Below, one piece after another: positions 8,323-17,234 of a stretch of DNA of 64,000 nt (positions are counted from its first letter, which is position 1; every line of letters starts with the position of its first letter). A program made the translations under genes and the position numbers. Where the stretch lies: positions 1,509,001-1,573,000 of the forward strand of contig NZ_JAUSVF010000001.1 of the NCBI RefSeq assembly GCF_030814475.1, read 5' to 3'. Below the pieces are notes generated by a model. It saw only the letters and a list, made by a program, of their open reading frames with translations, made no database searches and was not told the origin of the DNA. This DNA comes from Pararhizobium capsulatum DSM 1112. Its GTDB lineage: Bacteria > Pseudomonadota > Alphaproteobacteria > Rhizobiales > Rhizobiaceae.

Positions 8323-9636
8323 ATGAGCGGTTTGCTCGCGAAAGTCGCTCTGTCGGGCTATCGCTGGCTTGGCACCGCGATGTACCCGTTCGTCTGGTCC
8401 TATCTTGCTCTGCGTGCTGCAAAGGGCAAGGAAGATCCGAAGCGCCGGCAGGAGCGCTATGGCTATGCCAGCGCCCCGCGTCCGCAGGGGCCGCTCGTCT
8501 GGTTTCATGCTGCAAGCGTTGGTGAAACCAATGCCGTGATCCCGTTGATCAAGGAAGTCTCGCGCAGAGGCGTCTCGATCATCCTGACGACCGGCACGAC
8601 GACATCGGCTCGCGTGGCCGTTGAACGTCTCGATCCAGGCATCATCCATCAATACGTGCCGCTGGATTTCAAGCCCGCCGTCAGCCGTTTCCTCGATTAC
8701 TGGGAACCGGATCTCGCAATCATCGCGGAGTCGGAGATCTGGCCGATGACGATCATGGAGCTGGGGGAGCGCCACATCCCGCAGGTGCTCGTCAACGGCC
8801 GGCTTTCGGACCGCACCTTTGCCCGTTGGAAGAAGCGGCTGTGGCTGGCCGATGCCCTGTTCGAAAACCTTGCCCTGGTCATAGCCCAGTCCGATCTCGA
8901 CGCGGATCGGTTTCGCACGCTTGGCGCCCTGCCTGTCATGGTTTCCGGCAATCTCAAGGTTGATACCGATGCCCCGCCCCATGATGCCGAAGCGCTGCGG
9001 CGCTATCAGGCGCAGATCGGCGGGCGCAAGACCTGGGCAGCGATCTCGACGTTCGAGGGCGAGGAAGCTGCCGCCGGCATCGTCCACCGTGCTCTCAAGG
9101 AACGCACCGGCCTCCTGACGATCATCGTTCCGCGCCATCCCGAGCGCAGCGATCAGATCGAGGCGATGCTGGTTTCCAAGGGGCTGACGGTTGCCCGCCG
9201 CACCCGCAACGATCCGTTGACGGCCGATACCGACATCTTCCTTGGCGATACGATCGGCGAGATGGGCCTCTATCTTCGCCTGACAGAAGTTGCCTTCGTC
9301 GGCCGGTCGCTGTTTGCGGAAGGCGGCCAGAACCCGCTGGAGCCTGCCATGCTCGGCTGCGCCATCCTGTCCGGTGGCAATGTCCAGAATTTCCGTGACA
9401 CCTACCAGATGCTCGCCAAGAACGGCAGCGCCAAGATCATCCGGGATGTCGAGATGCTGGCCAAGGGGGTCAACTATCTGCTCGTCAACGACGAGATGCG
9501 TCGCAAGATGATCGATGCCGGGCTGGAAACCGTGCATGAAATGCGCGGCGCACTTTCGGCAACGGTGCGCGGGCTTGAGCCCTATATCAATCCGCTGACG
9601 GTTAAGGCCCGGCTTCAGCCGCGCAGGGATGCCTGA
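8323..9636 (+). CDS. waaA: 3-deoxy-D-manno-octulosonic acid (Kdo) transferase WaaA
   Basis: Adds Kdo from CMP-Kdo to the lipid A precursor at the inner face of the cytoplasmic membrane. An N-terminal hydrophobic anchor (about residues 10-30) is followed by the GT-B glycosyltransferase fold. Recognisable blocks are WFHAASVGETNA, ESEIWPMTI (with the family's key Glu) and the C-terminal FAEGGQNPLEPAMLG, which binds the nucleotide sugar. Length (437 residues) is normal. Its stop overlaps the next gene by eight bases, implying translational coupling to a HAD phosphatase rather than directly to lpxK. Confidence 0.93.
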   Translation: MSGLLAKVALSGYRWLGTAMYPFVWSYLALRAAKGKEDPKRRQERYGYASAPRPQGPLVWFHAASVGETNAVIPLIKEVSRRGVSIILTTGTTTSARVAVERLDPGIIHQYVPLDFKPAVSRFLDYWEPDLAIIAESEIWPMTIMELGERHIPQVLVNGRLSDRTFARWKKRLWLADALFENLALVIAQSDLDADRFRTLGALPVMVSGNLKVDTDAPPHDAEALRRYQAQIGGRKTWAAISTFEGEEAAAGIVHRALKERTGLLTIIVPRHPERSDQIEAMLVSKGLTVARRTRNDPLTADTDIFLGDTIGEMGLYLRLTEVAFVGRSLFAEGGQNPLEPAMLGCAILSGGNVQNFRDTYQMLAKNGSAKIIRDVEMLAKGVNYLLVNDEMRRKMIDAGLETVHEMRGALSATVRGLEPYINPLTVKARLQPRRDA

Positions 9637-10366
9637 AGCCTATTTTCGGCTGGTACAGATGACGACCGACAAGGTGATTTCGGGCATTCTCTTCGACAAG
9701 GACGGGACACTGCTCGACTATGTCCGTAGCTGGGTCCCTGTGAACTACGAGGTTGCGCGCATCGCCGCCAATGGCGATGAAGAGCTTTCCAGGACGCTGC
9801 TGCGCGCCTGCGGTATGGACCCCGAAACCGGCCACGTGCTGCCCGATAGCCTGCTTGCTGCCGGCAATACGGTGGAGATCGCAACCGGCATGGTCGCCGC
9901 CGGCGCCCCCTATACGGTCGAAGGCCTGACCATCAAGCTTGATGGTCTGTTTGCCAATTCAGCCGATTATGCCGTGCCGGTCACCGATCTCGGAGCCTTT
10001 TTCGCCGACCTTCATGCAAAGGGCTACCGATTGGGCGTTGCCTCCAGCGACAACGAGAGGTCTATCCGGGAAACGGCCAAGCGCTTCGGCTTTGAAAACT
10101 ATCTGCACTATGTCGCCGGTTACGACAGCGGTTTCGGCACCAAGCCGCAGCCGGGAATGGTCTTCGGTTTCTGCGCCGCGACCGGCCTTGCACCGCATCA
10201 GGTCGCCGTTGTCGGAGACAACAACCACGACCTGCATATGGGACGCAGCGCCGGTGCCGGCATGACGGTCGCGGTGTTGACCGGAACCGGTTCGCCGGCC
10301 TCCCTGGCCGAGGCCTCGGATTACTGCCTCAATGATATCACGGAGCTTGAAAGCGTTTTGCGGTAA
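9629..10366 (+). CDS. HAD-family hydrolase, phosphoglycolate-phosphatase-like
   Basis: Haloacid dehalogenase superfamily phosphatase, 245 residues. Motif I is FDKDGTLLDY (nucleophile Asp and acid/base Asp), motif II is GVASSDNERS, and motif IV is VVGDNNHDLHMG; a helical cap lies between motifs I and II. The substrate is unknown: Gph-like phosphoglycolate phosphatase and pyrophosphatases look alike. Its ATG overlaps the end of waaA; a second in-frame ATG at 9659 is possible, and neither has a strong ribosome site. Position between waaA and lpxK hints at a role in sugar-phosphate chemistry, but that is only inference. Confidence 0.82.
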   Translation: MPEAYFRLVQMTTDKVISGILFDKDGTLLDYVRSWVPVNYEVARIAANGDEELSRTLLRACGMDPETGHVLPDSLLAAGNTVEIATGMVAAGAPYTVEGLTIKLDGLFANSADYAVPVTDLGAFFADLHAKGYRLGVASSDNERSIRETAKRFGFENYLHYVAGYDSGFGTKPQPGMVFGFCAATGLAPHQVAVVGDNNHDLHMGRSAGAGMTVAVLTGTGSPASLAEASDYCLNDITELESVLR

Positions 10367-10378
10367 GCTCCGTATCAC

Positions 10379-11476
10379 CTACCGAAACAACTGCATCAGC
10401 AGCGACGGCGAATTATTGGCGATGTTGAGAGCCTGCACGGCCAGCTGCACCTGCGCCTGCACTGCCTTCAGCTTCATCGATGCGGTGTTCATGTCGGCAT
10501 CGACGAGGCGGCCTACACCCTTGGTGATCGTGTCGGAAAGGGTGCGGTTGAAGTCCGTCTGGATCTCGATGCGCATGCTGAGCGAGCCGATCGTCGCGGC
10601 CCGGTCCGTCAGCTTCTGTTCGATCTCGTCATATCGGCTGATGAGCAGGTCGGTCGCATAGCCGACAAGGTCATCCGGCACTTCGCCCATGTGCGCGGCA
10701 CTGAACGTGTCGTCCGTGTGGCCGGCATGGTTGAAGGACACGGCGGTGTGACCGTTGAACGCCGGCAGCCATGCTGTCGTCTTTGAAGGATCCGCGTTGG
10801 TAACGCCGCCGCTGAGACCATTGACATCCGGTACATCCGCAAGTCCGTCCATCAGCGTCAGGCCACCATTCTCGTTCTTGTAGTTGGCCTGGCCGAAGAC
10901 GTTGAGGTTCATATAGTCGTAGACGTTAATCAGGCCGATCTTGCCCTTGGTGTAGTTCGACACGATCCCGCCAAAGACAAGATTGGTATCCGGCGGACCC
11001 ATCTCGATATAGTTCAGCGTCACGCCATTGGCATCGACATAGGACTTCTCGGTGTAGTTCAGCTTTCCTGGTGCAAGCAGGTTACGGCCATTGAAGGAGG
11101 CGGATTCGGTCACCGACAGAAACTGCTTCTGCAGTTCGTAGACCTCGGCGCTGACCTTGTAGCGGTCGACACTCTGGTCTTTCATCAACACCAGCTTGTC
11201 CTTGATCTCGGAAGTGATGTCGACCACGTTTTCCATGGCCTGATAGCCGACATCGACGAGGGCTGCGCCGAGCTCCAGCGCATCGATGACCGTTGATGTC
11301 GCCTTGTTGGTGTTGCGCATGTCGGTGGCGATCGACCAGTAGGCGGCGTTGTCCGCCGCCTCCGAGATACGCAACCCGGTCGTGACCATATCCTGCTGCT
11401 TTGCAGCAGTGGTGTCGTTGTGGCGCAGGATCGCCAGTGCGGCCGTTGCCGCGGCGTTGAAACTCATGTCAGTCAT
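10379..11476 (-). CDS. flagellin-like protein, stand-alone
   Basis: A protein of 365 residues with both conserved flagellin ends. The N-terminal D0/D1 helix region includes TGLRISEAADNAAYWSIATD, close to the rhizobial flagellin pattern, and SASFNGRNLLAPG follows at about residue 140. The C-terminal helix ends VQLAVQALNIANNSPSLLMQLFR-like, the polymerisation end of flagellins. The middle (about 150-270) is a divergent variable domain. The first residues, MTDMSFNAAATAALAILRHN, differ from usual flagellin starts. There are no other flagellar genes nearby, and the gene lies opposite to the surrounding lipid A genes. It could be a minor filament subunit or a specialised paralogue; the ribosome site is weak. 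Confidence 0.85.
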   Translation of the reverse strand: MTDMSFNAAATAALAILRHNDTTAAKQQDMVTTGLRISEAADNAAYWSIATDMRNTNKATSTVIDALELGAALVDVGYQAMENVVDITSEIKDKLVLMKDQSVDRYKVSAEVYELQKQFLSVTESASFNGRNLLAPGKLNYTEKSYVDANGVTLNYIEMGPPDTNLVFGGIVSNYTKGKIGLINVYDYMNLNVFGQANYKNENGGLTLMDGLADVPDVNGLSGGVTNADPSKTTAWLPAFNGHTAVSFNHAGHTDDTFSAAHMGEVPDDLVGYATDLLISRYDEIEQKLTDRAATIGSLSMRIEIQTDFNRTLSDTITKGVGRLVDADMNTASMKLKAVQAQVQLAVQALNIANNSPSLLMQLFR

Positions 11477-11813
11477 TACAAAGTCCGCTACAAAAAAACA
11501 AAAACGGAGGTTACCAAGTGTGGTTAATCGAATGTCGCCGACAGTGGTTAAAACTCGGTATAATTGTATTGCTTGACGTGGGTCGAAACTGTTGTTTGAC
11601 GGGTTGCTAATGGGCCTATCAAGGTCGCCCCAAACCCTTGCATTCTGAGGCGATATGGCCTTTTGTGTCGCTCAGAGGCCCCTGGGCTCAGCTTTACTTA
11701 GTTGATTTTTTTTCAGGCCTGACGCAATTTTTTTATGCTAGTCGGGCAAGTCTGTCGAAAAAATAGGTCCGACGGACGGGATGCTTATTCATGAGGGAAG
11801 GGACTGATCGCCG
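11477..11813. other. A/T-rich divergent spacer between flagellin-like gene and lpxK
   Basis: These 337 bases look richer in A and T than their surroundings, with T runs near 11705-11735 and A runs near 11491-11506. They must hold the promoters for the leftward flagellin-like gene and for lpxK. TTGAC cores occur at about 11573 and 11597, but no convincing -10 pairing could be fixed. No small gene or RNA is evident. Confidence 0.5.
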
Positions 11814-12845
11814 ATGGTTTCTGAAGCACCACCGTTCTGGTGGACCAAGGCGGATTGGCGTGCGTATGCTCTTTCTCCGGTTGCATGGATCTACGGGCGT
11901 ATTGCCGGGATGCGCATGGATCGCGCGCGGCGGGCAGCCATGCCGGTGCCGGTCATCTGCGTTGGAAACTTTACTGTTGGCGGTGCGGGCAAGACACCGA
12001 CTGCGATTGCGCTTGCCCGCGCGGCCAAAGCCAGGGGGCTGAAGCCGGGGTTCCTGTCGCGCGGCTATGGCGGCACGCTCGATGTCACCACCGTTGTTGA
12101 ACCCGCTCATCACCGCGCGCGGGATGTTGGCGACGAGCCGCTGCTTCTGGCGCGCGAGGCGCTGACGGTGATCTGCCGCAGGCGGGTCGAAGGCGCCCGG
12201 CGGCTGGTCGCCGAAGGTGCTGATCTCATTATCATGGACGATGGCTTCCAGAGTGCCCGGCTGCACTTTGACTATTCGCTGCTGGTCATCGATAGCCGCC
12301 GTGGTATCGGCAATGGCCATCTCGTCCCCGCAGGTCCGGTGAGAGCACCGCTGGGCCAGCAGTTGCGTCACGCATCAGCGTTGTTGAAGATCGGTGACGG
12401 TGACCGTGCCGATGCTCTGATCCGCAGCGCAGCCCGGGCAGGAAAGGCGATCTACGAGGCGAATGTTGTGCCGATTGGCCATCCGGCAGCGGACGGCAGG
12501 CCGGTGCTTGCCTGGGCGGGCATTGCCGATCCGGAAAAGTTCTTCCGCACCGTGCGCGAAACCGGCGCGGAAATCGGCGAGACCCGCAGTTTCCCCGATC
12601 ACCATCATTTCTCGGAGGACGAGATTGCCGATCTTATCGATCACGCCGAAGGCAGGGGCTATCGGCTGGTCACTACGGCAAAGGACAAGGTGCGGCTCGG
12701 GCAGGAGCACGGCCGAGCCGGCGAACTTGCCGAAAAGACAGCGGTGATCGAGGTCGAAATTCGTTTCGACGATCCCACGTCTCCGGCCAAGATCATTGAT
12801 GCTGCGGTCAGGGCGGCACGCACGCGGCTGCTGCGCAAGGGATAG
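11814..12845 (+). CDS. lpxK: tetraacyldisaccharide 4'-kinase LpxK
   Basis: Phosphorylates the 4' position of the lipid A disaccharide, the sixth step of lipid A synthesis, at the inner membrane. The N-terminus [20 protein letters not shown], followed by an amphipathic membrane-contact segment, is typical. The P-loop is [17 protein letters not shown] (about residues 50-66), and the later [13 protein letters not shown] block is a family signature. Length (343 residues) is normal. Upstream is not waaA, as is usual in rhizobia, but a flagellin-like gene on the other strand, so lpxK needs its own promoter here. It is convergent with the DUF2093 gene. Confidence 0.94.
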   Translation: MVSEAPPFWWTKADWRAYALSPVAWIYGRIAGMRMDRARRAAMPVPVICVGNFTVGGAGKTPTAIALARAAKARGLKPGFLSRGYGGTLDVTTVVEPAHHRARDVGDEPLLLAREALTVICRRRVEGARRLVAEGADLIIMDDGFQSARLHFDYSLLVIDSRRGIGNGHLVPAGPVRAPLGQQLRHASALLKIGDGDRADALIRSAARAGKAIYEANVVPIGHPAADGRPVLAWAGIADPEKFFRTVRETGAEIGETRSFPDHHHFSEDEIADLIDHAEGRGYRLVTTAKDKVRLGQEHGRAGELAEKTAVIEVEIRFDDPTSPAKIIDAAVRAARTRLLRKG

Positions 12846-12847
12846 GC

Positions 12848-12863
12848 CAGGGCGGCAGCCCTG
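12848..12863. terminator. short GC hairpin between lpxK and DUF2093 gene
   Basis: CAGGGC and GCCCTG form a six-base-pair stem around GGCA in the 37-base convergent spacer. No clear T run follows in either direction, so this is a weak call. Confidence 0.3.
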
Positions 12864-12882
12864 CCTGCTTGCAAAAATCAGT

Positions 12883-13116
12883 TCAGCTCTTCTGGCCGGG
12901 AAGGGCGCCCGCGCGCTTTTCGGCATCGAAGGCGGCTTGGGCATCAATATAGGGTTCCTGGCGGGCAACGCTCCAGTAGCGAAGTTCATCGACGGGGATG
13001 GCCTTGCCCGTCATCGCGCAGGTGACGAACGAGCCCGGCAGTACGATCTGGAAATCACCATCGAGATAGCGGATCTTCGCTTCCCTGCTGCCGTTTCCTT
13101 CCGACCGGTTCATCAT
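12883..13116 (-). CDS. DUF2093 domain-containing protein
   Basis: Conserved small alphaproteobacterial protein of 77 residues, function unknown. The core KIRYLDGDFQIVLPGSFVTC and AIPVDELRYWSVARQEPY match the family. The start at 13116 (MMNRSEGNG) is preferred over the ATG at 13131 because GAGGG lies six bases before it. It sits between lpxK and mutL on the mutL strand, an arrangement common in Rhizobiaceae. There is no signal peptide or membrane segment. Confidence 0.82.
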   Translation of the reverse strand: MMNRSEGNGSREAKIRYLDGDFQIVLPGSFVTCAMTGKAIPVDELRYWSVARQEPYIDAQAAFDAEKRAGALPGQKS

Positions 13117-13238
13117 CCGTCGCCCTCGCATCCTGTTGACCTGACGTCAGCGGCCACGCGGCCGGGTGCCGGGGCGTCTGCTTCCTGTGCGTCTGCTGTA
13201 GCGCGGCCGAACGAGGATTTCCAGCGCATTTACGTGTT

Positions 13239-15044
13239 TCAGCTGCGTCCGAACAGACGTTCGATGTCGCTGAGCTTGAGCTCGATATAGGTCGGCCGGC
13301 CGTGATTGCACTGGCCGGAGCCGGGCGTTTGCTCCATCTGCCGCAGAAGCGCATTCATCTCTTCGGGCCGCATCCTTCGGCCGGACCGCACCGAGCCGTG
13401 GCAGGCCATGGTGGCGGCGAGATAATCGAGGCGGCTTGCAAGCCCCGAGGCCGTATCCCATTCGGCAAGCTCGTCCGCCAGCTGGCGCACAAGGCTAACG
13501 GCATCCACCTCTCCCAGCATCGCCGGGGTCTCGCGAACGGCGATGGCGCCGGGGCCGAAGCGTTCGATGCCAAGCCCCAACCGGAAAAACTCCTCCGCAT
13601 GGCCCATCAGGCGATCGCAATCGTCTTCCGGCAGGTCGATGATCTCCGGAATGAGCAAAGCCTGCGCGGGTATCGGTCTGGCGTTCAGGCCTTTCCGCAG
13701 GGCCTCGAACACCAATCGCTCATGGGCCGCATGCTGATCGACGATCACAAGCCCATCGGCGGTCTGCGCAACGATGTAGTTCTCGTGAATCTGTGCCCGC
13801 GCCGCGCCCAGAGGGTGGGTCTGCTCGACGGCAGCTTCGCTTTGGGTGGGAGCCGGTTCGAAGACCTGCATACGCGCCGACGGTGCGGCCATTTCCTGAA
13901 AGCCGGCCTGCGGTGCCTCGGCGAAGGCGAAGGCGGCAGACCCTTCGAAATTGGCGGGACGATAGGGAGAGGTGTTGGCGTTCCAGTTGGTGGCTGGCCG
14001 CGGTTGCTCGGGGCGGAAGGCGCGCATGAGGCCACTCGCACCCGTCGTCGAGGCCCGGTCGCCATTTTCGGCCAGTCCCTGGCGGATGGCGCCGATGATC
14101 AGGCCGCGCACCAGCCCGGGATCGCGAAACCGCACGTCGGACTTTGCCGGGTGCACATTGACATCGACCAATTCAGGATCGATCGTCAGGGAGAGGACCG
14201 CAACCGGATAACGGCCCTGCGGAATGGTTTCGGCATAGGCGGCGCGCAGGGCCGACCAGATCAGCTTGTCCTGTACGGGCCGGCCATTGACGAAAGCATA
14301 TTGCTGCAGGGAATTGCCGCGATTGAAGGTCGGCACACCGGCGAAACCTGACAGGTGCACGTCTTCGCGCTCGGCATCGATCTCTATCGAATTGTCGCGA
14401 AAATCGCGGCCCAGCACCTGCGCGATGCGTGCCAGCCGGTCGCTCCCCGTGGCTGCGAATTCGAGCGTTGTGCGGTCCGATCCTGACAGGACGAAGCGAA
14501 CCTGCGGAAAGGCAATCGCCATGCGGCGAACAACGTCCGAAATGGCGGAAACTTCCGCCCGCTCCGACTTCATGAATTTCAGCCGTACGGGTGTTGCAAA
14601 GAAAAGATCGCGCACCTCGACGACGGTGCCGGTATTGGCAGCGGCCGGCTTGACGGGCTCGACCTTGCCGCCGGTGATGGCGATTTGCGCGCCCCGGTCG
14701 GCGCCGGCCTGCCGGCTGGAGATCGTGAGTTTGGCGACCGACCCGATCGAGGGCAAGGCTTCACCGCGAAAGCCGAGCGTGCGGATATCGCTCAAGCCCG
14801 TATCGAGTTTCGAGGTGCAATGGCGCCGGACGGCGAGTTCCAGATCACCGGCACTCATGCCGCTGCCGTTGTCGCTCACGCGCAGCAGCGTCTTGCCGCC
14901 GCCTGCAGTGGCGATCTCGATTCGCGTCGCACCGGCGTCGAGCGCGTTCTCTATCAGCTCCTTGGCGGCACTGGCGGGACGCTCGATGACTTCGCCGGCG
15001 GCGATCTGGTTGATGAGAGTTTCGGAAAGCTGTTTGATCGGCAT
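13239..15044 (-). CDS. mutL: DNA mismatch repair protein MutL
   Basis: Couples mismatch recognition by MutS to strand incision. The N-terminal GHKL ATPase has [22 protein letters not shown] and [17 protein letters not shown] Pro/Ala-rich linker (about 330-410) leads to the C-terminal dimerisation and nuclease domain. The metal-binding endonuclease motif [12 protein letters not shown] starts at Asp436, with [12 protein letters not shown] and [12 protein letters not shown] further on. MutL therefore has its own nicking activity, as expected in bacteria without MutH. Length (601 residues) is normal. The start at 15044 gives [20 protein letters not shown], the family N-terminus. Confidence 0.95.
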   Translation of the reverse strand: MPIKQLSETLINQIAAGEVIERPASAAKELIENALDAGATRIEIATAGGGKTLLRVSDNGSGMSAGDLELAVRRHCTSKLDTGLSDIRTLGFRGEALPSIGSVAKLTISSRQAGADRGAQIAITGGKVEPVKPAAANTGTVVEVRDLFFATPVRLKFMKSERAEVSAISDVVRRMAIAFPQVRFVLSGSDRTTLEFAATGSDRLARIAQVLGRDFRDNSIEIDAEREDVHLSGFAGVPTFNRGNSLQQYAFVNGRPVQDKLIWSALRAAYAETIPQGRYPVAVLSLTIDPELVDVNVHPAKSDVRFRDPGLVRGLIIGAIRQGLAENGDRASTTGASGLMRAFRPEQPRPATNWNANTSPYRPANFEGSAAFAFAEAPQAGFQEMAAPSARMQVFEPAPTQSEAAVEQTHPLGAARAQIHENYIVAQTADGLVIVDQHAAHERLVFEALRKGLNARPIPAQALLIPEIIDLPEDDCDRLMGHAEEFFRLGLGIERFGPGAIAVRETPAMLGEVDAVSLVRQLADELAEWDTASGLASRLDYLAATMACHGSVRSGRRMRPEEMNALLRQMEQTPGSGQCNHGRPTYIELKLSDIERLFGRS

Positions 15045-15154
15045 GGCCCATTGTCGGGGATTCTGTGCCGTGTGGAAAGGGCCGCGATGCGAACATCCCC
15101 ACGAGATCTGATGGACCCCGCAAGACGTGCATTCCCGAAACGGCGGAGAGGTCT

Positions 15155-15169
15155 TTAATCAGGCCTTAA
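15155..15169. promoter_or_regulatory. perfect CtrA-type site, TTAA-N7-TTAA
   Basis: Two TTAA half-sites separated by seven bases match the CtrA consensus of Alphaproteobacteria exactly. The site lies in the 295-base divergent spacer, 111 bases upstream of mutL's start and 171 bases upstream of the PAS-REC gene. Regulation of the signalling gene is the more natural reading. No other assigned feature occupies this spacer. Confidence 0.5.
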
Positions 15170-15339
15170 TATAAAGCTGCGATTTTTGCCGAAGAACCTG
15201 AATGAGCACGGGTTTTGTCCTTTGGAAACCATCGCGTCGCTGGCCGCGCTGGAGTTGAGTTCCCTCGGCGATGCCTGTGAGGCGTCTTCGTCAGCATGTC
15301 CCCGAAAAGAAGCCGTCAAGGTGAAATGAGGACTATGCA

Positions 15340-17064
15340 ATGACTGATGTGGCGTCGTCCGGCGCAGACATCCATGGAGTGACGCTCGAGGCGACTTTGG
15401 ACGCTCTTGGCCTGGCCATTCTGGTCTGTGACAAGAACGACGAGTTCGTCTTCGCGAGCCGTCCGATCTTGCAGCTCTTTGCCATTGCTCCCGAATTCAT
15501 CGCACCCGGCACGCGACTGCGCGATTTCCTGGGCGCCGTTTTCGATGTCGGCTTGAGGGGCGGAACCTCTCCGGAAAAGAGCCGTCGGCGCGTCAACCGC
15601 GACGATTGGATCGCAGAGCGGATTTCCCATCATTGGCGCGAACGATACGAAACGGTGCAGCGGCTGGGCCAGCAGCGCTGGGTCAGCGTGCGCATGCGCC
15701 GGCTGCCGACCGGCATGGGCGTCGTGTCCTTCACCGACATTTCCGAGCAGAAGAAGCGCGAAGAGCAGCTCCAGATCGACATGGACCGTGTTGGCGTTAC
15801 CGAAAACATCCTCGACGATCTGCCCAATCCGATTTTCGTCAAGGACCGCGGCTTGACCTATGTCGGCGTCAACAAGGCGTTCTGCACCATACACGGCATC
15901 CTGCCCGAAGCCATTCTTGGTCGTTCCGCCTGGGACCTGGTCGATCCGGAACTTGCAGAGAAATTCGAGATATCCGATCGGCATGTGCTGGAAACCGGCG
16001 AGATGTTCTCGCTCGCCGAGCAGATCGTGCGCAATGACGGCGAAGACATCTGGGTCCTGACGCGCAAGTTCCGCATCGGGGAGGCCGGCAAGCATATGCT
16101 GGTCACATGCATGAGCGATGTGACCGATCTGGTGGCGGGCCGCGAGATCGACATCAACGAACCCTTGCGCATCAAGGACTTTGACGCCTTCGAACCGGCG
16201 CAGAATTGCTACGACCCGTTCCGCTCCATCGATGTCCAGCATCTGAGGGAAGCGGTCTCCATCATTGAGCCGGCTTTGCCGGTGACCCGGCGTGCGCTCG
16301 TCATGAGCCATGCCGAGGTATTCGAGCAATCGCTTGTGCCGCAGCTGCGGAAATGGGGCTTCGATGCCTGCGCAGTCACGAGCCTTGATGAGCTGATGGC
16401 CTTTGGCGAGATTGCCTCAGCGTCCTCCGTGGCCATCGACATTCTCCTCGTCGATGCCGCCAGCACCGAAATACGCGCGATCCTTTCCGCCTGGAATGCA
16501 TCGCCCTTCCTGCTTGTCGGACGCGACTGGAGAACTGCCGAACTCCATGCGGACATCACAGCGCTTCTCGCAAACGTAGAGGCGCCGCAGGTCGAAGCCC
16601 ATGGCTTGCCGGCCGATTGGGATATCATCGTGTCCGAACCGGGCGAGCAGGCAATCCACGTCGCCGAGGTCGATGTCATCGTCGCCGAAGACAACGAGAT
16701 CAACCAATTCGTCTTCGCCCAGATTCTCGAAGGACTCGGCATCAGCTACCGCATCGCCGCAAACGGCGAGGAGGCCGTGCGGCTGTGGCAGCAGCATCGG
16801 CCGAACCTTGTGCTGATGGATGTCGCGATGCCTGTCATGAATGGTTTCGACGCAGCGCTTGCCATTCGCGCGGCTGAGGGTGGAGGCTCCACCAGGACGC
16901 CGATCATCGCCGTCACGACACCTGCGATCGATCTCGATGTCGAGCGAAGCCGTGCTGCCGGCATGGATGATCATATCACCAAGCCGATCAGCCCGGACAT
17001 GATCGAGGCGGTCTACCGGAAATACGTCGCAAGCCAGAGCAAGCAGGAGCAGTTGACCGCCTGA
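15340..17064 (+). CDS. PAS-PAS-receiver protein without kinase domain
   Basis: Signalling protein of 574 residues. Two PAS-type sensor domains are seen (about 20-130, ending GMGVVSFTDISEQKKREEQ, and about 145-270, with PNPIFVKDRGLTYVGVNKAF). A degenerate receiver-like domain (about 305-400: RALVMSH, DILLVDAASTE) lacks normal phosphorylation residues. A complete C-terminal receiver follows (about 440-565) with VAEDNEINQF, phosphoacceptor Asp494 in LMDVAMPVMNG, AVTT and ITKPI. No HisKA, HATPase or HPt domain is visible, so this is a receiver target rather than a hybrid kinase. There are no membrane segments, so it is cytoplasmic. A GGDEF-EAL gene follows 170 bases later, suggesting a shared c-di-GMP circuit, which is inference. 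Confidence 0.85.
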   Translation: MTDVASSGADIHGVTLEATLDALGLAILVCDKNDEFVFASRPILQLFAIAPEFIAPGTRLRDFLGAVFDVGLRGGTSPEKSRRRVNRDDWIAERISHHWRERYETVQRLGQQRWVSVRMRRLPTGMGVVSFTDISEQKKREEQLQIDMDRVGVTENILDDLPNPIFVKDRGLTYVGVNKAFCTIHGILPEAILGRSAWDLVDPELAEKFEISDRHVLETGEMFSLAEQIVRNDGEDIWVLTRKFRIGEAGKHMLVTCMSDVTDLVAGREIDINEPLRIKDFDAFEPAQNCYDPFRSIDVQHLREAVSIIEPALPVTRRALVMSHAEVFEQSLVPQLRKWGFDACAVTSLDELMAFGEIASASSVAIDILLVDAASTEIRAILSAWNASPFLLVGRDWRTAELHADITALLANVEAPQVEAHGLPADWDIIVSEPGEQAIHVAEVDVIVAEDNEINQFVFAQILEGLGISYRIAANGEEAVRLWQQHRPNLVLMDVAMPVMNGFDAALAIRAAEGGGSTRTPIIAVTTPAIDLDVERSRAAGMDDHITKPISPDMIEAVYRKYVASQSKQEQLTA

Positions 17065-17234
17065 GCCGGACTGTCTGCCCCTGCGGTTGGCGCAAAGGGG
17101 GATCGTCTGTCAACCCATTAAGCTTAGGGATGCTCATGCTGGAACTGGGGTATCGTTTGCTTCCTAAATCTTAACCCTCGGTGGCCATGGTCTTGCCAGC
17201 GAGGTTGGTGTGAACCAAGGCCAGGAATGTGTTT

